Below, piece by piece: positions 9,182 through 19,926 of a DNA stretch of 64,000 nucleotides. The position numbers and the translations under genes were made by a program. How positions within the stretch are numbered: position 1 is the first letter of the stretch; each line of letters opens with the position of its first letter. This DNA is from Paraburkholderia sp. PGU19 (lineage in GTDB: Bacteria; Pseudomonadota; Gammaproteobacteria; Burkholderiales; Burkholderiaceae). The DNA lies in assembly GCF_013426915.1 (NCBI RefSeq), contig NZ_AP023180.1, positions 682,001 to 746,000 of the forward strand, written 5' to 3'. The notes under the pieces were generated by a model. The model saw only the letters and a program-made list of their open reading frames with translations. It ran no database searches and was not told the origin of the DNA.

Positions 9182-9645
9182 GAGCGCCTCCCCATTCAAG
9201 CTACAACGTGCCGAGCATCACGCGACAACACGAGCGCGCGCTCGCGCGCCGCGCGGACTGGCAGCCAGGTTCGAATTGTGTTGACGGGCCAAAACGCTGC
9301 CAGTCGCTTTGCTGCTTCGAAGGTCTCCTTCACGCCGTTCCCGTGTTCGCCGCCGAGCGGACGACAAGGGGCAAGCGGGCCGCCAACGACCAGACGAATA
9401 CGCGGCTCCGCAATATCGAGTGGCATGTCTGCGCACGCGCTGCAGCCGAAAGCGCGGGCTTCACGCAGCGAGTATCTGGCAACGGCACGGCCCGCACCAT
9501 TGGACTTTGGTCCAATACCGATCCCCGGAATCGTGCATTACGCTGATCAGAACGCTGGACGCCTAATGCGACACATACGCGCACATGCGCTCCGAATGTC
9601 CTTTCACGCAGGTGAACGGACCCTGGCAAACGAGAGGGCCAGGCG
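9182..9645. other. Regulator-free intergenic region upstream of the efflux operon
   Basis: A 464-bp region between the divergent adaptor and TAXI genes. The one clear feature is a palindrome, ATTGGAC at 9499-9505 and GTCCAAT at 9510-9516 with a TTTG spacer, suitable for a dimeric repressor. Open frames crossing the region have no convincing start or protein-like composition. No gene is supported here. Confidence 0.5.
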
Positions 9646-10986
9646 ATGCCCAGGGACAACCCAGCGCTTCACCGCAGCCAGAAGCCACCCGTCGCGCCAC
9701 GGCGCAGGTGGCTTTTTGTCGTTGGTGCCGTCATCGCGCTGGCGGCGCTGGGCTGGGGGCTGTATACGGTCATCGAGCCGGCTTTCCAGACACGCATCGT
9801 CATCACGACGGGTGCGGACAAGGGCATCTATCGCGGCTTTGCGGAGCGCTATGCGCCCATCCTCAAACGCGACGGCGTGACGCTCGATATCCGCAGTTCG
9901 TCCGGTTCGGTCGAGAACTACGAGCGGCTCAAAGACCCCACGAGCGAATACCAGGTGGGCTTCGTGCAATCGGGCACCACCACGCCTCAGGAAACCGATC
10001 ATCTGGAAACGGTTGCCGCCGTTTCGTATGAGCCGATCTGGGTCTTCTACCGTGACACGCAGACCATCAACCGGCTCGCGCAACTGCGCGGCAAACGGAT
10101 CGGCGTCGGCGTGCCGGGCAGCGGGCTACTGGAGGTGTCGCGGGTCTTGCTGGGCTACAGCGACATCACGCGCGACAACACCCAGCTGTTCGAAATGGAT
10201 GCGACGAAAGCCTGGCGCTGCCTCCAGGACGGCTGTCTCGACGCAGCGTTCTTCATCGGCAGGCCGGACGCGCCGATGCAGCAGATGCTGCTGAACAGCG
10301 ACCTGAAGCTGATGAGCTTCGCTCAGGCCGACGCGCTCGTGCAGAAATTCCCGTCGCTGAAAAAGGTGACGTTCCCGCGCGCGTCGACCAGCATCGTCGA
10401 CGATCGCCCGCAAACGGACGTCACGTTGCTGGCCGCGACGGCGCTGCTGGTCGCCAAGGACACGCTGCATCCTGCGCTCGTCTATCTGTTGCTCGACGCA
10501 GCCAGAACCGCGCATGCGGGCGAGGACTATTTCACGCCGCTTGGCACCTTCCCCAATCTGAATACCGATGAATTCCCCGTCTCCAGCGAAAGCGAGCGCT
10601 ACTTCAAGTCGGGACGTCCGTTCCTTCAGCGCTACCTGCCTTTCTGGCTTGCAAGCTTCATCGAGCGGCGCCTGCTGATTCTGGTGCCATTCATGGCCGT
10701 GCTGATCGGGCTGGTGCAGGCGCTGCCGCGCATCCTCGAATCTCGCGTCAAGAAGCGCTTCGTAGTCTGGTATCGCGAACTGAAGGCGCTGGAAGACGAA
10801 ATCTGGCAGACGGCGCAGCCATCTGCGCGCCAGCTCTCGCAATGGCACAACGAACTCGAGAGCATCGACGCGCAGGCGAGCCAGATCCGCGTGCCGACGC
10901 GCTATCTGCAGGACGTTTATGCGCTGAAGCAGGCGATCAGCGTGGTGCGGCACCGCATCTCGCGGGCAGCGGGATCGACCGGTTAG
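9646..10986 (+). CDS. TAXI-family TRAP-type solute-binding protein, membrane anchored
   Basis: A 446-residue protein with an N-terminal transmembrane segment (LFVVGAVIALAALGWGLYTV, about residues 23-42), a TAXI-type periplasmic binding domain (ITTGADKGIYRGFAERYAPIL, then GKRIGVGVPGSG), and a second membrane helix near residue 340 (LLILVPFMAVLIGLV) followed by a charged, helical cytoplasmic tail of about 85 residues. Classical TAXI proteins are soluble and work with DctQM permeases; none is present here. The tail suggests a sensory or scaffolding role, which is inference. A GAGAGGG-like site precedes the ATG at 9646. The next gene, an AI-2E-family permease, starts 37 bp downstream. Confidence 0.8.
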   Translation: MPRDNPALHRSQKPPVAPRRRWLFVVGAVIALAALGWGLYTVIEPAFQTRIVITTGADKGIYRGFAERYAPILKRDGVTLDIRSSSGSVENYERLKDPTSEYQVGFVQSGTTTPQETDHLETVAAVSYEPIWVFYRDTQTINRLAQLRGKRIGVGVPGSGLLEVSRVLLGYSDITRDNTQLFEMDATKAWRCLQDGCLDAAFFIGRPDAPMQQMLLNSDLKLMSFAQADALVQKFPSLKKVTFPRASTSIVDDRPQTDVTLLAATALLVAKDTLHPALVYLLLDAARTAHAGEDYFTPLGTFPNLNTDEFPVSSESERYFKSGRPFLQRYLPFWLASFIERRLLILVPFMAVLIGLVQALPRILESRVKKRFVVWYRELKALEDEIWQTAQPSARQLSQWHNELESIDAQASQIRVPTRYLQDVYALKQAISVVRHRISRAAGSTG

Positions 10987-11023
10987 CGCGGGGCATCGCG
11001 CAGTGACTCAGCGGAGAGAATCG

Positions 11024-12124
11024 ATGTTGCCCATTCAGAGTTCTGAGAAGTCGCTTGCGCGCGGCATGCTCGACGTGCTGATCCGCGCGGGACTGATCGC
11101 GATTCTCGCGATCTTCTGCTTCCGTATCGTCGTGCCGTTCCTCAATCTGCTGGTGTGGTCGCTGATTCTGGCCATCACGCTCCATCCGCTGCTGGTTCGC
11201 CTGCGAGGGCAGTCGACACGCTACAACGGTCTGCTCGCGACGCTGATCATTCTCGCCGCGTTCGCCATCATCCTCGTGCCGACCTACCTGCTGGGCATGG
11301 CGGCCGCGGATTCCATCGAGCATGTGACGGCCATCATCAAGAGCGGCGGCTTCCGCATTCCGCCGCCGTCCGACGCGGTCGCCGGCTGGCCGCTGGTCGG
11401 GCAGCGTCTGTACGACTTCTGGTTGCAAGCCTCGACGGATCTGACGGGACTCGCGCAGCGCTTCGCGCCGCAACTGAAGGAAGCCGGCCTTGTCGTGCTC
11501 GGCACGCTGGCGGGGCTCGGCGTCGGACTGGTGACGTTCGTCGTCGCGCTGATTCTCGCCGGCGTTTTCATGGCGCATGGCGAGCAAGGCCGTCGCAGCG
11601 CGGTGCTGATCGCGTCGCGCGTCTCCGGCCCGGACAACGGCCCGAAGATCACCGAGTTGTGCATTGCGACGATCCGCGCCGTCGCGCAAGGCGTGGTCGG
11701 CATCGCGTTCATCCAGATGCTGCTGATCGGCATTGGCTTCGTCGCGATGGGCGTGCCCGGCGCGGGGCTGCTCGGGCTCGCGGTGCTGTTGATCGGCATC
11801 ATGCAGTTGCCCGCCACCCTCATCACGATTCCCGTGATCGTGTTCGTATTCGCCACGGAAGGCGCGAGCGCCGCGACCATCATCTTCGCGATCTACACGT
11901 TCATCGCGGGGCTGGCCGACAATGTGCTCAAGCCGCTGCTGCTCGGCCGAGGCGTCGACGTGCCGATGCCCGTCGTGCTGATCGGCGCGTTGGGCGGCAT
12001 GATCACGAGCGGCGTGCTGGGTCTGTTCATCGGCCCGGTGATGCTCGCGGTCGGCTACCGGTTGTTCTGGCGATGGGTCGAGGATCAGCCCGCCACCGAA
12101 TCACGCAGCAGGAAGGGCGCTTGA
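11024..12124 (+). CDS. AI-2E/PerM-family transporter
   Basis: A 366-residue polytopic membrane protein of the AI-2E transporter (PerM) family. About eight hydrophobic segments are visible, including AGLIAILAIFCFRIVVPFL near the N-terminus and the conserved C-terminal pattern DNVLKPLLLGRGVDVPMPVVL with GVLGLFIGPVMLAV. The ATG at 11024 follows GGAGAG at 11013-11018; an in-frame GTG at 11003 lacks a site. Family members export small solutes or autoinducers, and the substrate here is unknown. It is probably cotranscribed with the TAXI protein. The stop lies 9 bp from the convergent SulP stop. Confidence 0.87.
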   Translation: MLPIQSSEKSLARGMLDVLIRAGLIAILAIFCFRIVVPFLNLLVWSLILAITLHPLLVRLRGQSTRYNGLLATLIILAAFAIILVPTYLLGMAAADSIEHVTAIIKSGGFRIPPPSDAVAGWPLVGQRLYDFWLQASTDLTGLAQRFAPQLKEAGLVVLGTLAGLGVGLVTFVVALILAGVFMAHGEQGRRSAVLIASRVSGPDNGPKITELCIATIRAVAQGVVGIAFIQMLLIGIGFVAMGVPGAGLLGLAVLLIGIMQLPATLITIPVIVFVFATEGASAATIIFAIYTFIAGLADNVLKPLLLGRGVDVPMPVVLIGALGGMITSGVLGLFIGPVMLAVGYRLFWRWVEDQPATESRSRKGA

Positions 12125-12133
12125 TCGGGCGTG

Positions 12134-13858
12134 TTAAAGCTTCTTCGGCGCGCTGTTTTCCCCGCTGTTTTCCTTTTCCGGCGCATGAAGCGCCTGCCAC
12201 GCCGCAAGCGCTTGCTCCATGTTGAAGAACATCCGCCCTTTACCCAATGTCGCGCCAAGCGACGAGAGTTGCACCGCCGCGAGCACGCCGGGATTGAGAT
12301 GCACGAGCCAGGTCGCGATGTCACGCTCGCGCTGCTTTTTCTCGGCATCGATCAGCATCTTGAGCGCGGTGTATTCGAGATCGAACACGGCGCTCATCTC
12401 CAGGATCAGGACCTTCGGCTGCGCCGCGTCGATCAGCGGCCGCAGCTTCTGCCCGATGTGCGCCGCGTTCGCAAAGAACACGCGCCCCTCGATCCGCAGC
12501 ACCAGCAGCCCTGGGAACGCCTCGTCGTCGGGATGCTCGTCGGAGACGGGGCGGAACACGTTGGTGCCTGGCTTGCGGCGCAGCACGTAGACGGGCGGAT
12601 CGGCCACCTGATGCGCGAGCGCAACCAGCGACACGACAATCGCAACGAGTATGCCCTGCAAGGTGCCGAGCAGCACGACGCCCGCCAGCGCGACGAGCGC
12701 CCACAGGAATTCGGTGCGCCGTATCCGCAAGATTGCGCGGAAATCGGCCGGGCTGAACAGGCCGATCGAATAGACGATCACGACGGCAGCCAACGTCGCG
12801 TGAGGCATCAGGCCGATCAATGGCGCGAGCAGCAGCATCGTGCCGAGCGTGACGGCCGCCGTGACGAGTTGGGCGAGTTGCGAGCGCGCGCCCGCCAGCC
12901 GGTTGACGGCCGTCTGGCTCGTGCCGCCGCCCGCGGGCATCGCGCCGATCCACGCGCCCGCCGCGTTGCCGAGGCCCGTCGCGAACAGTTCGAGGTTCGG
13001 CTTCGGCATGGGTTCGCCATGGCTCGCAAACGCACGCCCGGCTGCGATCGTTTCGGTGAAGCTCATCAGCGCGATGCCGGCGGCGTCCTTCCAGAGTGCG
13101 CCGATCAGCGAGAAATCGGGCATCACGACAGAGGGCAGGCCCGTCGGAATATGGCCGACCACGCCGACACCATGTGCGGGCAAGCCCAGCAGCACGACGG
13201 CACCGATCCCGCCGCCGACGGCGATCAAGGGGGCGGGCGCGCGTGGATAGAAGTGCTCGAAAGCCACGAGGATGGCGATCGTCGCCGCGCCGACGGCGAC
13301 CGTCCACCACGACGCGTGGGGAATGCCCATCGCCAGGGCCGCGACGTTGTGGAAAAACGAACCCTTTTCCGGGTGGATGCCGAACAGCTTCGGCAGTTGA
13401 TCCAGCACGATGACGACGGCGATCCCCGCCTTGAAGCCCGTCAGGACGGGATCGGAAATGAAGTTCGCGACGAACCCGAGGCGCAGCAACGCGGCCAGCA
13501 CGAGCATTGCGCCGACGAGCAGCGTGAGGGTCGCCGTGGCGCGCATCAACGCGGCCGTTTCGCCGCCGGGAACGGCCTGCGCGAGCGCGGCGGCCGTCAG
13601 GATGGCGAGCGTCGCGCTGGTGCTGACGCTGAGCGGCCGCGAGGTGCCGAAAAGCGCGTAGATGACCATCGGCACGAAGGCGGTGTACAGCCCGATTTCG
13701 ACGGGCAGCCCGGCCACCGACGCATAGGCGAGGGCCTTGGGCAGCACGACGGCTGCCGCCGTGACGCCCGCGACGACGTCCGGCTTGATCCATTCCTTGC
13801 GATAGCCGTGCATCCAGTCGAGCACGGGAATCCGTAAACGGCTGGCAACGTGTCCCAT
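12134..13858 (-). CDS. SulP-family anion transporter with STAS domain
   Basis: A 574-residue SulP/SLC26 permease. The N-terminus DWMHGYRKEWIKPDVVAG leads into the membrane domain with GLYTAFVPMVIYALFGTSRPLSVSTSA, the classic family signature. About residues 440-560 form a cytoplasmic STAS domain containing LRIEGRVFFANA. Substrates in this family include sulfate, bicarbonate and C4-dicarboxylates; sequence alone does not decide. It is transcribed alone on the minus strand, convergent with the AI-2E-family gene. No carbonic anhydrase neighbour is present to suggest bicarbonate. Confidence 0.9.
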   Translation of the reverse strand: MGHVASRLRIPVLDWMHGYRKEWIKPDVVAGVTAAAVVLPKALAYASVAGLPVEIGLYTAFVPMVIYALFGTSRPLSVSTSATLAILTAAALAQAVPGGETAALMRATATLTLLVGAMLVLAALLRLGFVANFISDPVLTGFKAGIAVVIVLDQLPKLFGIHPEKGSFFHNVAALAMGIPHASWWTVAVGAATIAILVAFEHFYPRAPAPLIAVGGGIGAVVLLGLPAHGVGVVGHIPTGLPSVVMPDFSLIGALWKDAAGIALMSFTETIAAGRAFASHGEPMPKPNLELFATGLGNAAGAWIGAMPAGGGTSQTAVNRLAGARSQLAQLVTAAVTLGTMLLLAPLIGLMPHATLAAVVIVYSIGLFSPADFRAILRIRRTEFLWALVALAGVVLLGTLQGILVAIVVSLVALAHQVADPPVYVLRRKPGTNVFRPVSDEHPDDEAFPGLLVLRIEGRVFFANAAHIGQKLRPLIDAAQPKVLILEMSAVFDLEYTALKMLIDAEKKQRERDIATWLVHLNPGVLAAVQLSSLGATLGKGRMFFNMEQALAAWQALHAPEKENSGENSAPKKL

Positions 13859-14042
13859 GATCGCGAGGCCTCCGCATTTTAGTCGGCGACGGTGCGGCTA
13901 TCGACTACGCAACAGCTCAGGTTGACGCGGGGCGGCCGGTGTTCCGCTGAGATACGTCGATGGCGGTTTCCGATGCTGGCGCGATTGTGCTTAGTGTAAG
14001 CCAACGGCCCCGGCGCGCATCGACTTTGCGGCGTGCAGTAAG

Positions 14043-14525
14043 ATGTTGGGTTCCCCAGACACCGAGCCGCCCACGATGGACAGCGTTTCCCCGTTCGACC
14101 AGGTCCAGTTGCTTGCCGAATACGCCGATCTGCGGCAGCGCGCGGCGGCGCTCGACGAGCAGGTGCCGGCTTGCCTGCAGCGCATTTCCCACAAACTGCC
14201 CCGGATCAGCGGCGAATCCGAGCTCGCGGATCATTACCGAAGCCTGCTGGTCGGCGCGCGCAGCAAGGCGCTGGTGTCGATCGAGAACTACCACGAGGCG
14301 ATTCCGTACCTGCAGACGGCGGAATCGCTGATCGCGCAGTTGAACGGTCATCCGGACGGGCAAGCCGAAGCGCGCGGCGAATTGCTGGACCGGCTCGACG
14401 AGTTGATCGATGCCGCCGTGGGCATGATCGATCTGGCGGAGCAGTGTTTCGACGACGCCCAGGCCACCGATCCCGACGCCGTGCCGCCGTCGATTCTGGA
14501 CGACTCGCTGCACCCGGACGTCTGA
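14043..14525 (+). CDS. Conserved hypothetical protein, helical and acidic
   Basis: A 160-residue soluble, Leu- and Asp/Glu-rich protein without a signal peptide or membrane segment. Long amphipathic helices dominate, for example VQLLAEYADLRQRAAALDEQ and ARGELLDRLDELIDAAVGMIDLAEQCF, suggesting a helical bundle. No catalytic motif is recognised. The ATG at 14043 has only a weak GTAAG in front; an ATG at 14076 would give MDSVSPFDQ and 149 residues and is about equally likely. It stands alone upstream of argG. Confidence 0.62.
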   Translation: MLGSPDTEPPTMDSVSPFDQVQLLAEYADLRQRAAALDEQVPACLQRISHKLPRISGESELADHYRSLLVGARSKALVSIENYHEAIPYLQTAESLIAQLNGHPDGQAEARGELLDRLDELIDAAVGMIDLAEQCFDDAQATDPDAVPPSILDDSLHPDV

Positions 14526-15971
<1,446 letters not shown>

Positions 15972-15983
15972 ATCGGGCTTCTG

Positions 15984-16041
15984 ACGGGGCGGGTCTCGTG
16001 CGGTGCTTCATTCGTGAAGCTCGCGCGGCCCGCCCCGTTTT
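15984..16041. terminator. Branched bidirectional terminator between argG and DUF421 gene
   Basis: Outer arms ACGGGGCGGG at 15984-15993 and CCCGCCCCGT at 16029-16038, followed by TTTTG. Inside is a second stem, GCTTCA-TTCG-TGAAGC at 16005-16020, with a UUCG tetraloop. It lies between two convergent stops. Confidence 0.85.
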
Positions 16042-16074
16042 GTTGATACGTGACGCTGCGTCGCGCTTGCGTGC

Positions 16075-16593
16075 CTACGCGTCCGTTTTCCCGTCGCCAC
16101 CCTTCGAGCCTTTACGAATCAGGCTCATCTGTCCGTTGCGATCGAGAATCGCCGCGTGCACGTCGTGCAGATCGAGCGCGTGAAGTTCATGTCGAACGGC
16201 CTCGAAAATATCCGTGCGCGTAATCAACGCGGCTGACATCTGACGGCTATTGAACTGTCCGTCGCGATACACCTTCCGTTCCATACCCACCACCAGCGAT
16301 TCGAGCCGCGGCGAGCGCACGCAGCACCACGCCAGCGCGCGATGAATCAGCGCGATCACCAGCGACGCCGCGAGCGTCGGCACCACAGGCGATGCGCCGA
16401 TGATGACGCGGCTCAGCGTGGAGCCGAGCAGGATCGCGACCACGTAGTCGAACGGCGAGCGTTGTCCGAACGAGCGCCTGCCTGAGATACGGATCAACAC
16501 GAGCGTCGCGAAGAACACGACGATCGCGCGCATGGCCGTCTGCAAGGCGGTGAGATCCTTGCCTTCGCCGAATAGCGTCATGAGCATGTCCAT
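16075..16593 (-). CDS. DUF421 (YetF-type) membrane protein
   Basis: A 172-residue inner-membrane protein with about three hydrophobic helices (AMRAIVVFFATLVLIRISG; PFDYVVAILLGSTLSRVI; VPTLAASLVIALIHRAL) and a cytoplasmic C-terminal DUF421 domain. The family signature RISGRRSFGQRSPFDYVVAILLG is clear. Function in the family is poorly known. The ATG at 16593 has AAGGAAGGAGA upstream; a longer in-frame start at 16638 lacks one. Monocistronic, divergent from the phosphoketolase gene. Confidence 0.85.
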   Translation of the reverse strand: MDMLMTLFGEGKDLTALQTAMRAIVVFFATLVLIRISGRRSFGQRSPFDYVVAILLGSTLSRVIIGASPVVPTLAASLVIALIHRALAWCCVRSPRLESLVVGMERKVYRDGQFNSRQMSAALITRTDIFEAVRHELHALDLHDVHAAILDRNGQMSLIRKGSKGGDGKTDA

Positions 16594-16666
16594 GGTGTGT
16601 CTCCTTCCTTTGATCCATGCGTGACGGTTGCAGCGCATGCAGCCCGTCGAATTGCAGGCAATGCAA

Positions 16667-16696
16667 CGGGTTTTGCAATCGCGGGTTTTGCAATCG
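16667..16696. repeat. Perfect 15-bp tandem duplication upstream of phosphoketolase
   Basis: CGGGTTTTGCAATCG occurs twice head to tail (16667-16681 and 16682-16696) between the divergent DUF421 and phosphoketolase genes. It could be a duplicated operator or a replication slip. Confidence 0.8.
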
Positions 16697-16805
16697 TTGT
16701 GCCGCCTGCGTCAAAGATGCGTGCATTCGCAATAGACATACGCAAAGCACCTTCTATGATTAGGGAGGCACTGCGTACCGCGAAACCTCTGCAAGGAGAC
16801 GCTCA

Positions 16806-19199
16806 ATGGACGACACCCGCCTGCAAGCCACACCGTTGCAAGCCGATGAACTGCGCAACATGGACCGCTTCTGGCGGGCATGCAATTACCTGTCCGCCGG
16901 CATGATTTACCTGCGCGCAAATCCGCTCTTGCGCGAACCGCTGAAGCCCGAGCACATCAAGCGGCGTCTGCTCGGTCACTGGGGTTCCGATCCCGGACAG
17001 AGCTTCGTGCTCGTGCATCTGAACCGGGTCATCAAGCAGCGCGACCTGAACGTGATCTTCCTCTCGGGGCCGGGCCACGGCGCACCCGCGACGCTCGCGC
17101 ACAGTTATCTGGAAGGGCGCTATTCGGAGATCTATCCGGACCGTGGCGAAACGGAAGAGGGCATGGGGCGTCTTTTCAAGCTCTTCTCGTTTCCGGGCGG
17201 CATCGGCTCGCATTGCACACCCGAAACACCCGGCTCGATTCATGAGGGCGGCGAACTTGGGTACAGTCTGTCGCACGGATATGGTGCCGCGTTCGACAAC
17301 CCCGATCTGATCGTCACGGTGATGATCGGCGATGGCGAGGCGGAAACCGGGCCGCTCGCCACCTCGTGGCATTCGAATAAATTCCTGAATCCGGCGCGCG
17401 ACGGCGCGGTGCTGCCCGTGCTGCATCTGAACGGCTACAAGATCGCGAACCCGACCATCCTTGCGCGCATCCCGCATGAAGAACTCGAAGCGCTGTTGAC
17501 GGGTTATGGTTACAAGCCATGGTTCGTCGAAGGCGACGAGCCGGAGAAGATGCATCAGCAGATGGCGGCGACGCTCGACGAATGCATCGACGAGATTCAT
17601 GCGATCCAGCAGCGTGCGCGACAAGAAGGCAATAACGGCAATATGCATCGGCCACGCTGGCCGATGATCGTGCTCCGATCGCCGAAGGGCTGGACGGGTC
17701 CGCGCGAATTCGGCGGGCACAAGATAGAAGGCACATGGCGAGCGCATCAGGTGCCCGTCGCCGATCCGGCGAGCAACGGCAGGAGTCTGAAGCTCGTCGA
17801 GGATTGGCTGCGCAGTTACGAGCCGGAAAAACTCTTCGACGAATCGGGACGGCTGGTCGCCGAGTTGCGAGCGCTTGCGCCCAAAGGGGCGCGGCGCATC
17901 AGCGCCAATCCGCATGCGAATGGTGGAGCGTTGTGCAAGGCGCTGGACCTGCCGGACTTCACCGGATACGCCGTCGATGTGGGCAAGCCCGCAACAAGCT
18001 ACGTGTCGCCCACGGATGTGCTCGGCCAGTTTCTGCGCGATGTCATGCGCCGTAATATGACGAGCTTTCGGGTATTCGGCCCCGACGAAACCGCCAGCAA
18101 CAAGCTCACTGCGATCTACGAAGCCTCGCAGAAGACGTGGCTCGCGCAGATCGTCGAATCGGATAGCGATGGCGGCGACCTGTCCGCCGATGGCCGCGTG
18201 ATGGAAATGCTGAGCGAGCATACGCTGGAAGGATGGCTCGAAGGCTATACCCTGACTGGGCGGCACGGTCTCTTTGCAACGTACGAAGCGTTCGTGCATG
18301 TGATCGATTCGATGTTCAACCAGCACGCGAAATGGCTGGAAAAAGCCAAGCGCGAGTTGCGCTGGCGGCAGCCCGTGCCTTCGCTGAACCTGCTGATCAC
18401 GTCGCTCGTGTGGCGTCAGGACCATAACGGCTTTACGCATCAAGACCCCGGTTTTCTGGACGTCGTGACGAACAAGAGCCCCGATGTCGTGCGCATCTAT
18501 TTGCCGCCCGACGCGAATTGCCTGTTGAGCGTCGCCGATCATTGCTTGCGTTCGCGCGACTATGTGAACGTGATCGTCGCCGACAAGCAGCCTCATTTGC
18601 AGTATCTGGATATGAAGTCGGCTATCACGCATTGCACGAAAGGCATCGGCATCTGGGACTGGGCATCGACGGATCTGGATCACGAGCCGGATGTCGTGAT
18701 GGCTAGCGCCGGCGACATTCCGACCATGGAGGCGCTCGCTGCTGTGGAAATACTCAAAGGGCTGTTCGCCGATCTGAAGATACGTTTTGTGAACGTCGTG
18801 GATCTGTTCAGGCTGATGCCCGATTCCGATCATCCTCATGGCCTGTCGGGGCGCGATTTCGATTCGCTGTTCACGACGGACAAGCCGGTGATCTTCAACT
18901 TCCATTCGTATGCGTCGCTGGTTCACAAGCTGACCTATCGCCGCACGAATCACGCGAACATTCACGTGCATGGGTATGCGGAGAAGGGCAATATCAATAC
19001 GCCGCTGGAGCTCGCGATCATCAATGGGATCGACCGGTTTTCGCTGGCGATTGATGTGATCGATCGGGTGCCTCGTTTGCGTGGCGTCGGTGATCACGCG
19101 AAGGAACGCTTGCGCGATCAGAAGATCCAGCACCTCGATTACGCGCATACCGAGGGTATCGATAGTGAGGAGATTCGCGAGTGGAAGTGGGGTGGGTGA
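16806..19199 (+). CDS. xfp: Phosphoketolase (xylulose-5-P/fructose-6-P)
   Basis: A 797-residue thiamine-diphosphate enzyme that splits xylulose-5-phosphate or fructose-6-phosphate with phosphate into acetyl phosphate and a shorter sugar phosphate. The N-terminal block [19 protein letters not shown], the ThDP/Mg motif [19 protein letters not shown] and the C-terminal domain are all present, and length matches the family (about 790-825). AAGGAGA at 16793-16799 supports the ATG. It has no adjacent acetate kinase or phosphotransacetylase, so acetyl phosphate must be handled elsewhere. Sugar preference cannot be read from sequence. Confidence 0.95.
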   Translation: MDDTRLQATPLQADELRNMDRFWRACNYLSAGMIYLRANPLLREPLKPEHIKRRLLGHWGSDPGQSFVLVHLNRVIKQRDLNVIFLSGPGHGAPATLAHSYLEGRYSEIYPDRGETEEGMGRLFKLFSFPGGIGSHCTPETPGSIHEGGELGYSLSHGYGAAFDNPDLIVTVMIGDGEAETGPLATSWHSNKFLNPARDGAVLPVLHLNGYKIANPTILARIPHEELEALLTGYGYKPWFVEGDEPEKMHQQMAATLDECIDEIHAIQQRARQEGNNGNMHRPRWPMIVLRSPKGWTGPREFGGHKIEGTWRAHQVPVADPASNGRSLKLVEDWLRSYEPEKLFDESGRLVAELRALAPKGARRISANPHANGGALCKALDLPDFTGYAVDVGKPATSYVSPTDVLGQFLRDVMRRNMTSFRVFGPDETASNKLTAIYEASQKTWLAQIVESDSDGGDLSADGRVMEMLSEHTLEGWLEGYTLTGRHGLFATYEAFVHVIDSMFNQHAKWLEKAKRELRWRQPVPSLNLLITSLVWRQDHNGFTHQDPGFLDVVTNKSPDVVRIYLPPDANCLLSVADHCLRSRDYVNVIVADKQPHLQYLDMKSAITHCTKGIGIWDWASTDLDHEPDVVMASAGDIPTMEALAAVEILKGLFADLKIRFVNVVDLFRLMPDSDHPHGLSGRDFDSLFTTDKPVIFNFHSYASLVHKLTYRRTNHANIHVHGYAEKGNINTPLELAIINGIDRFSLAIDVIDRVPRLRGVGDHAKERLRDQKIQHLDYAHTEGIDSEEIREWKWGG

Positions 19200-19926
19200 T
19201 GGCTGGCGGTCTTGTTCTTGTGTGCAGCGACGTGAGCCTGCCGTGGGGCCGCTGCGAGCGTTCAGTGCCGGCTAACCTTGTCTTTCTGCAAGCGCCATAA
19301 CCAAGAGGCTTGTCTTTGCGCTGGCATCCGCGCTACGGCGTTTGCCATTCACGCGTCGCCCCTGTGCGGGGCGGCACCTACTTTTCTTTGCCGCCGCAAA
19401 GAAAAGTAGGAAAAAGAAAGCGGCTAACACCGCCAGCTCTTGTTCTTGCCTGAGGGCCCCCGCAGGGTCTTACACTTCACACGGCAACGTATCTGTTCGC
19501 CTGCGTTGCCAACGCTCTTAACAGACGCATCACCCGCTTCAAACACCCGCACTCTGGGTTGATGCTGGCGAACGATTTCGGCCCAATAGCGGCAAACTGT
19601 GTGTAGGTCGTGCCGTCGTACAGGGTAGCACTCTTATATGAAGGGAAATCGCATCCTTTTGGGGCCGAGTGGGGGCATAAAGTTAGCACGTCGAGGCTGC
19701 TACGCTCATCTCACTCCTCGTGGCGAGCGCATGGGGCGAAGTGGTTGAAATGAAAGGCTGGTGCCGATGCGTCACACGAAAAAATCAATCGCGCCTCGGA
19801 TTCGCGACAAAACCTCCGCACAACACGCCAGCTCGGCGACCCAGAGCAAATATGGGCGCATACCTCAGTAGAATCGCGTCTTTATAGTCGATCGAGTGAC
19901 GGTGCCACCTGTCCCTCGATACGCGG
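19200..19926. repeat. Gene-poor region with a dispersed-repeat-like element
   Basis: No clear gene. At 19377-19410 there is a perfect inverted repeat with 15-bp arms (CCTACTTTTCTTTGC / GCAAAGAAAAGTAGG) around CGCC. This hairpin, together with the following AAAAAGAAAGCGGCTAACA and the sequence to about 19700, resembles a repeat I recall between genes in many Burkholderia and Paraburkholderia genomes. I cannot confirm copy number from one window. The last 200 bp before the acyltransferase show no clear structure. Confidence 0.6.
19477..19689 (-). CDS. Possible small protein encoded within the repeat element
   Basis: A 70-codon frame starting GTG on the minus strand, with a Cys-containing N-terminus (LTLCPHSAPKG) and a basic C-terminus (CLKRVMRLLRALATQANRY). 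No good ribosome binding site is seen. Composition is not that of a typical high-GC gene, with little third-position bias. It may be a chance frame carried by the repeat. Confidence 0.25.
   Translation of the reverse strand: MLTLCPHSAPKGCDFPSYKSATLYDGTTYTQFAAIGPKSFASINPECGCLKRVMRLLRALATQANRYVAV

Noticed and set aside
12131..13837. 568-codon plus-strand frame opposite SulP
   Set aside because: Antisense shadow of a transporter; Asp/Gln/His/Arg-rich without domains.
16803..19148. 781-codon minus-strand frame opposite phosphoketolase
   Set aside because: Antisense shadow of an intact, well-conserved enzyme.
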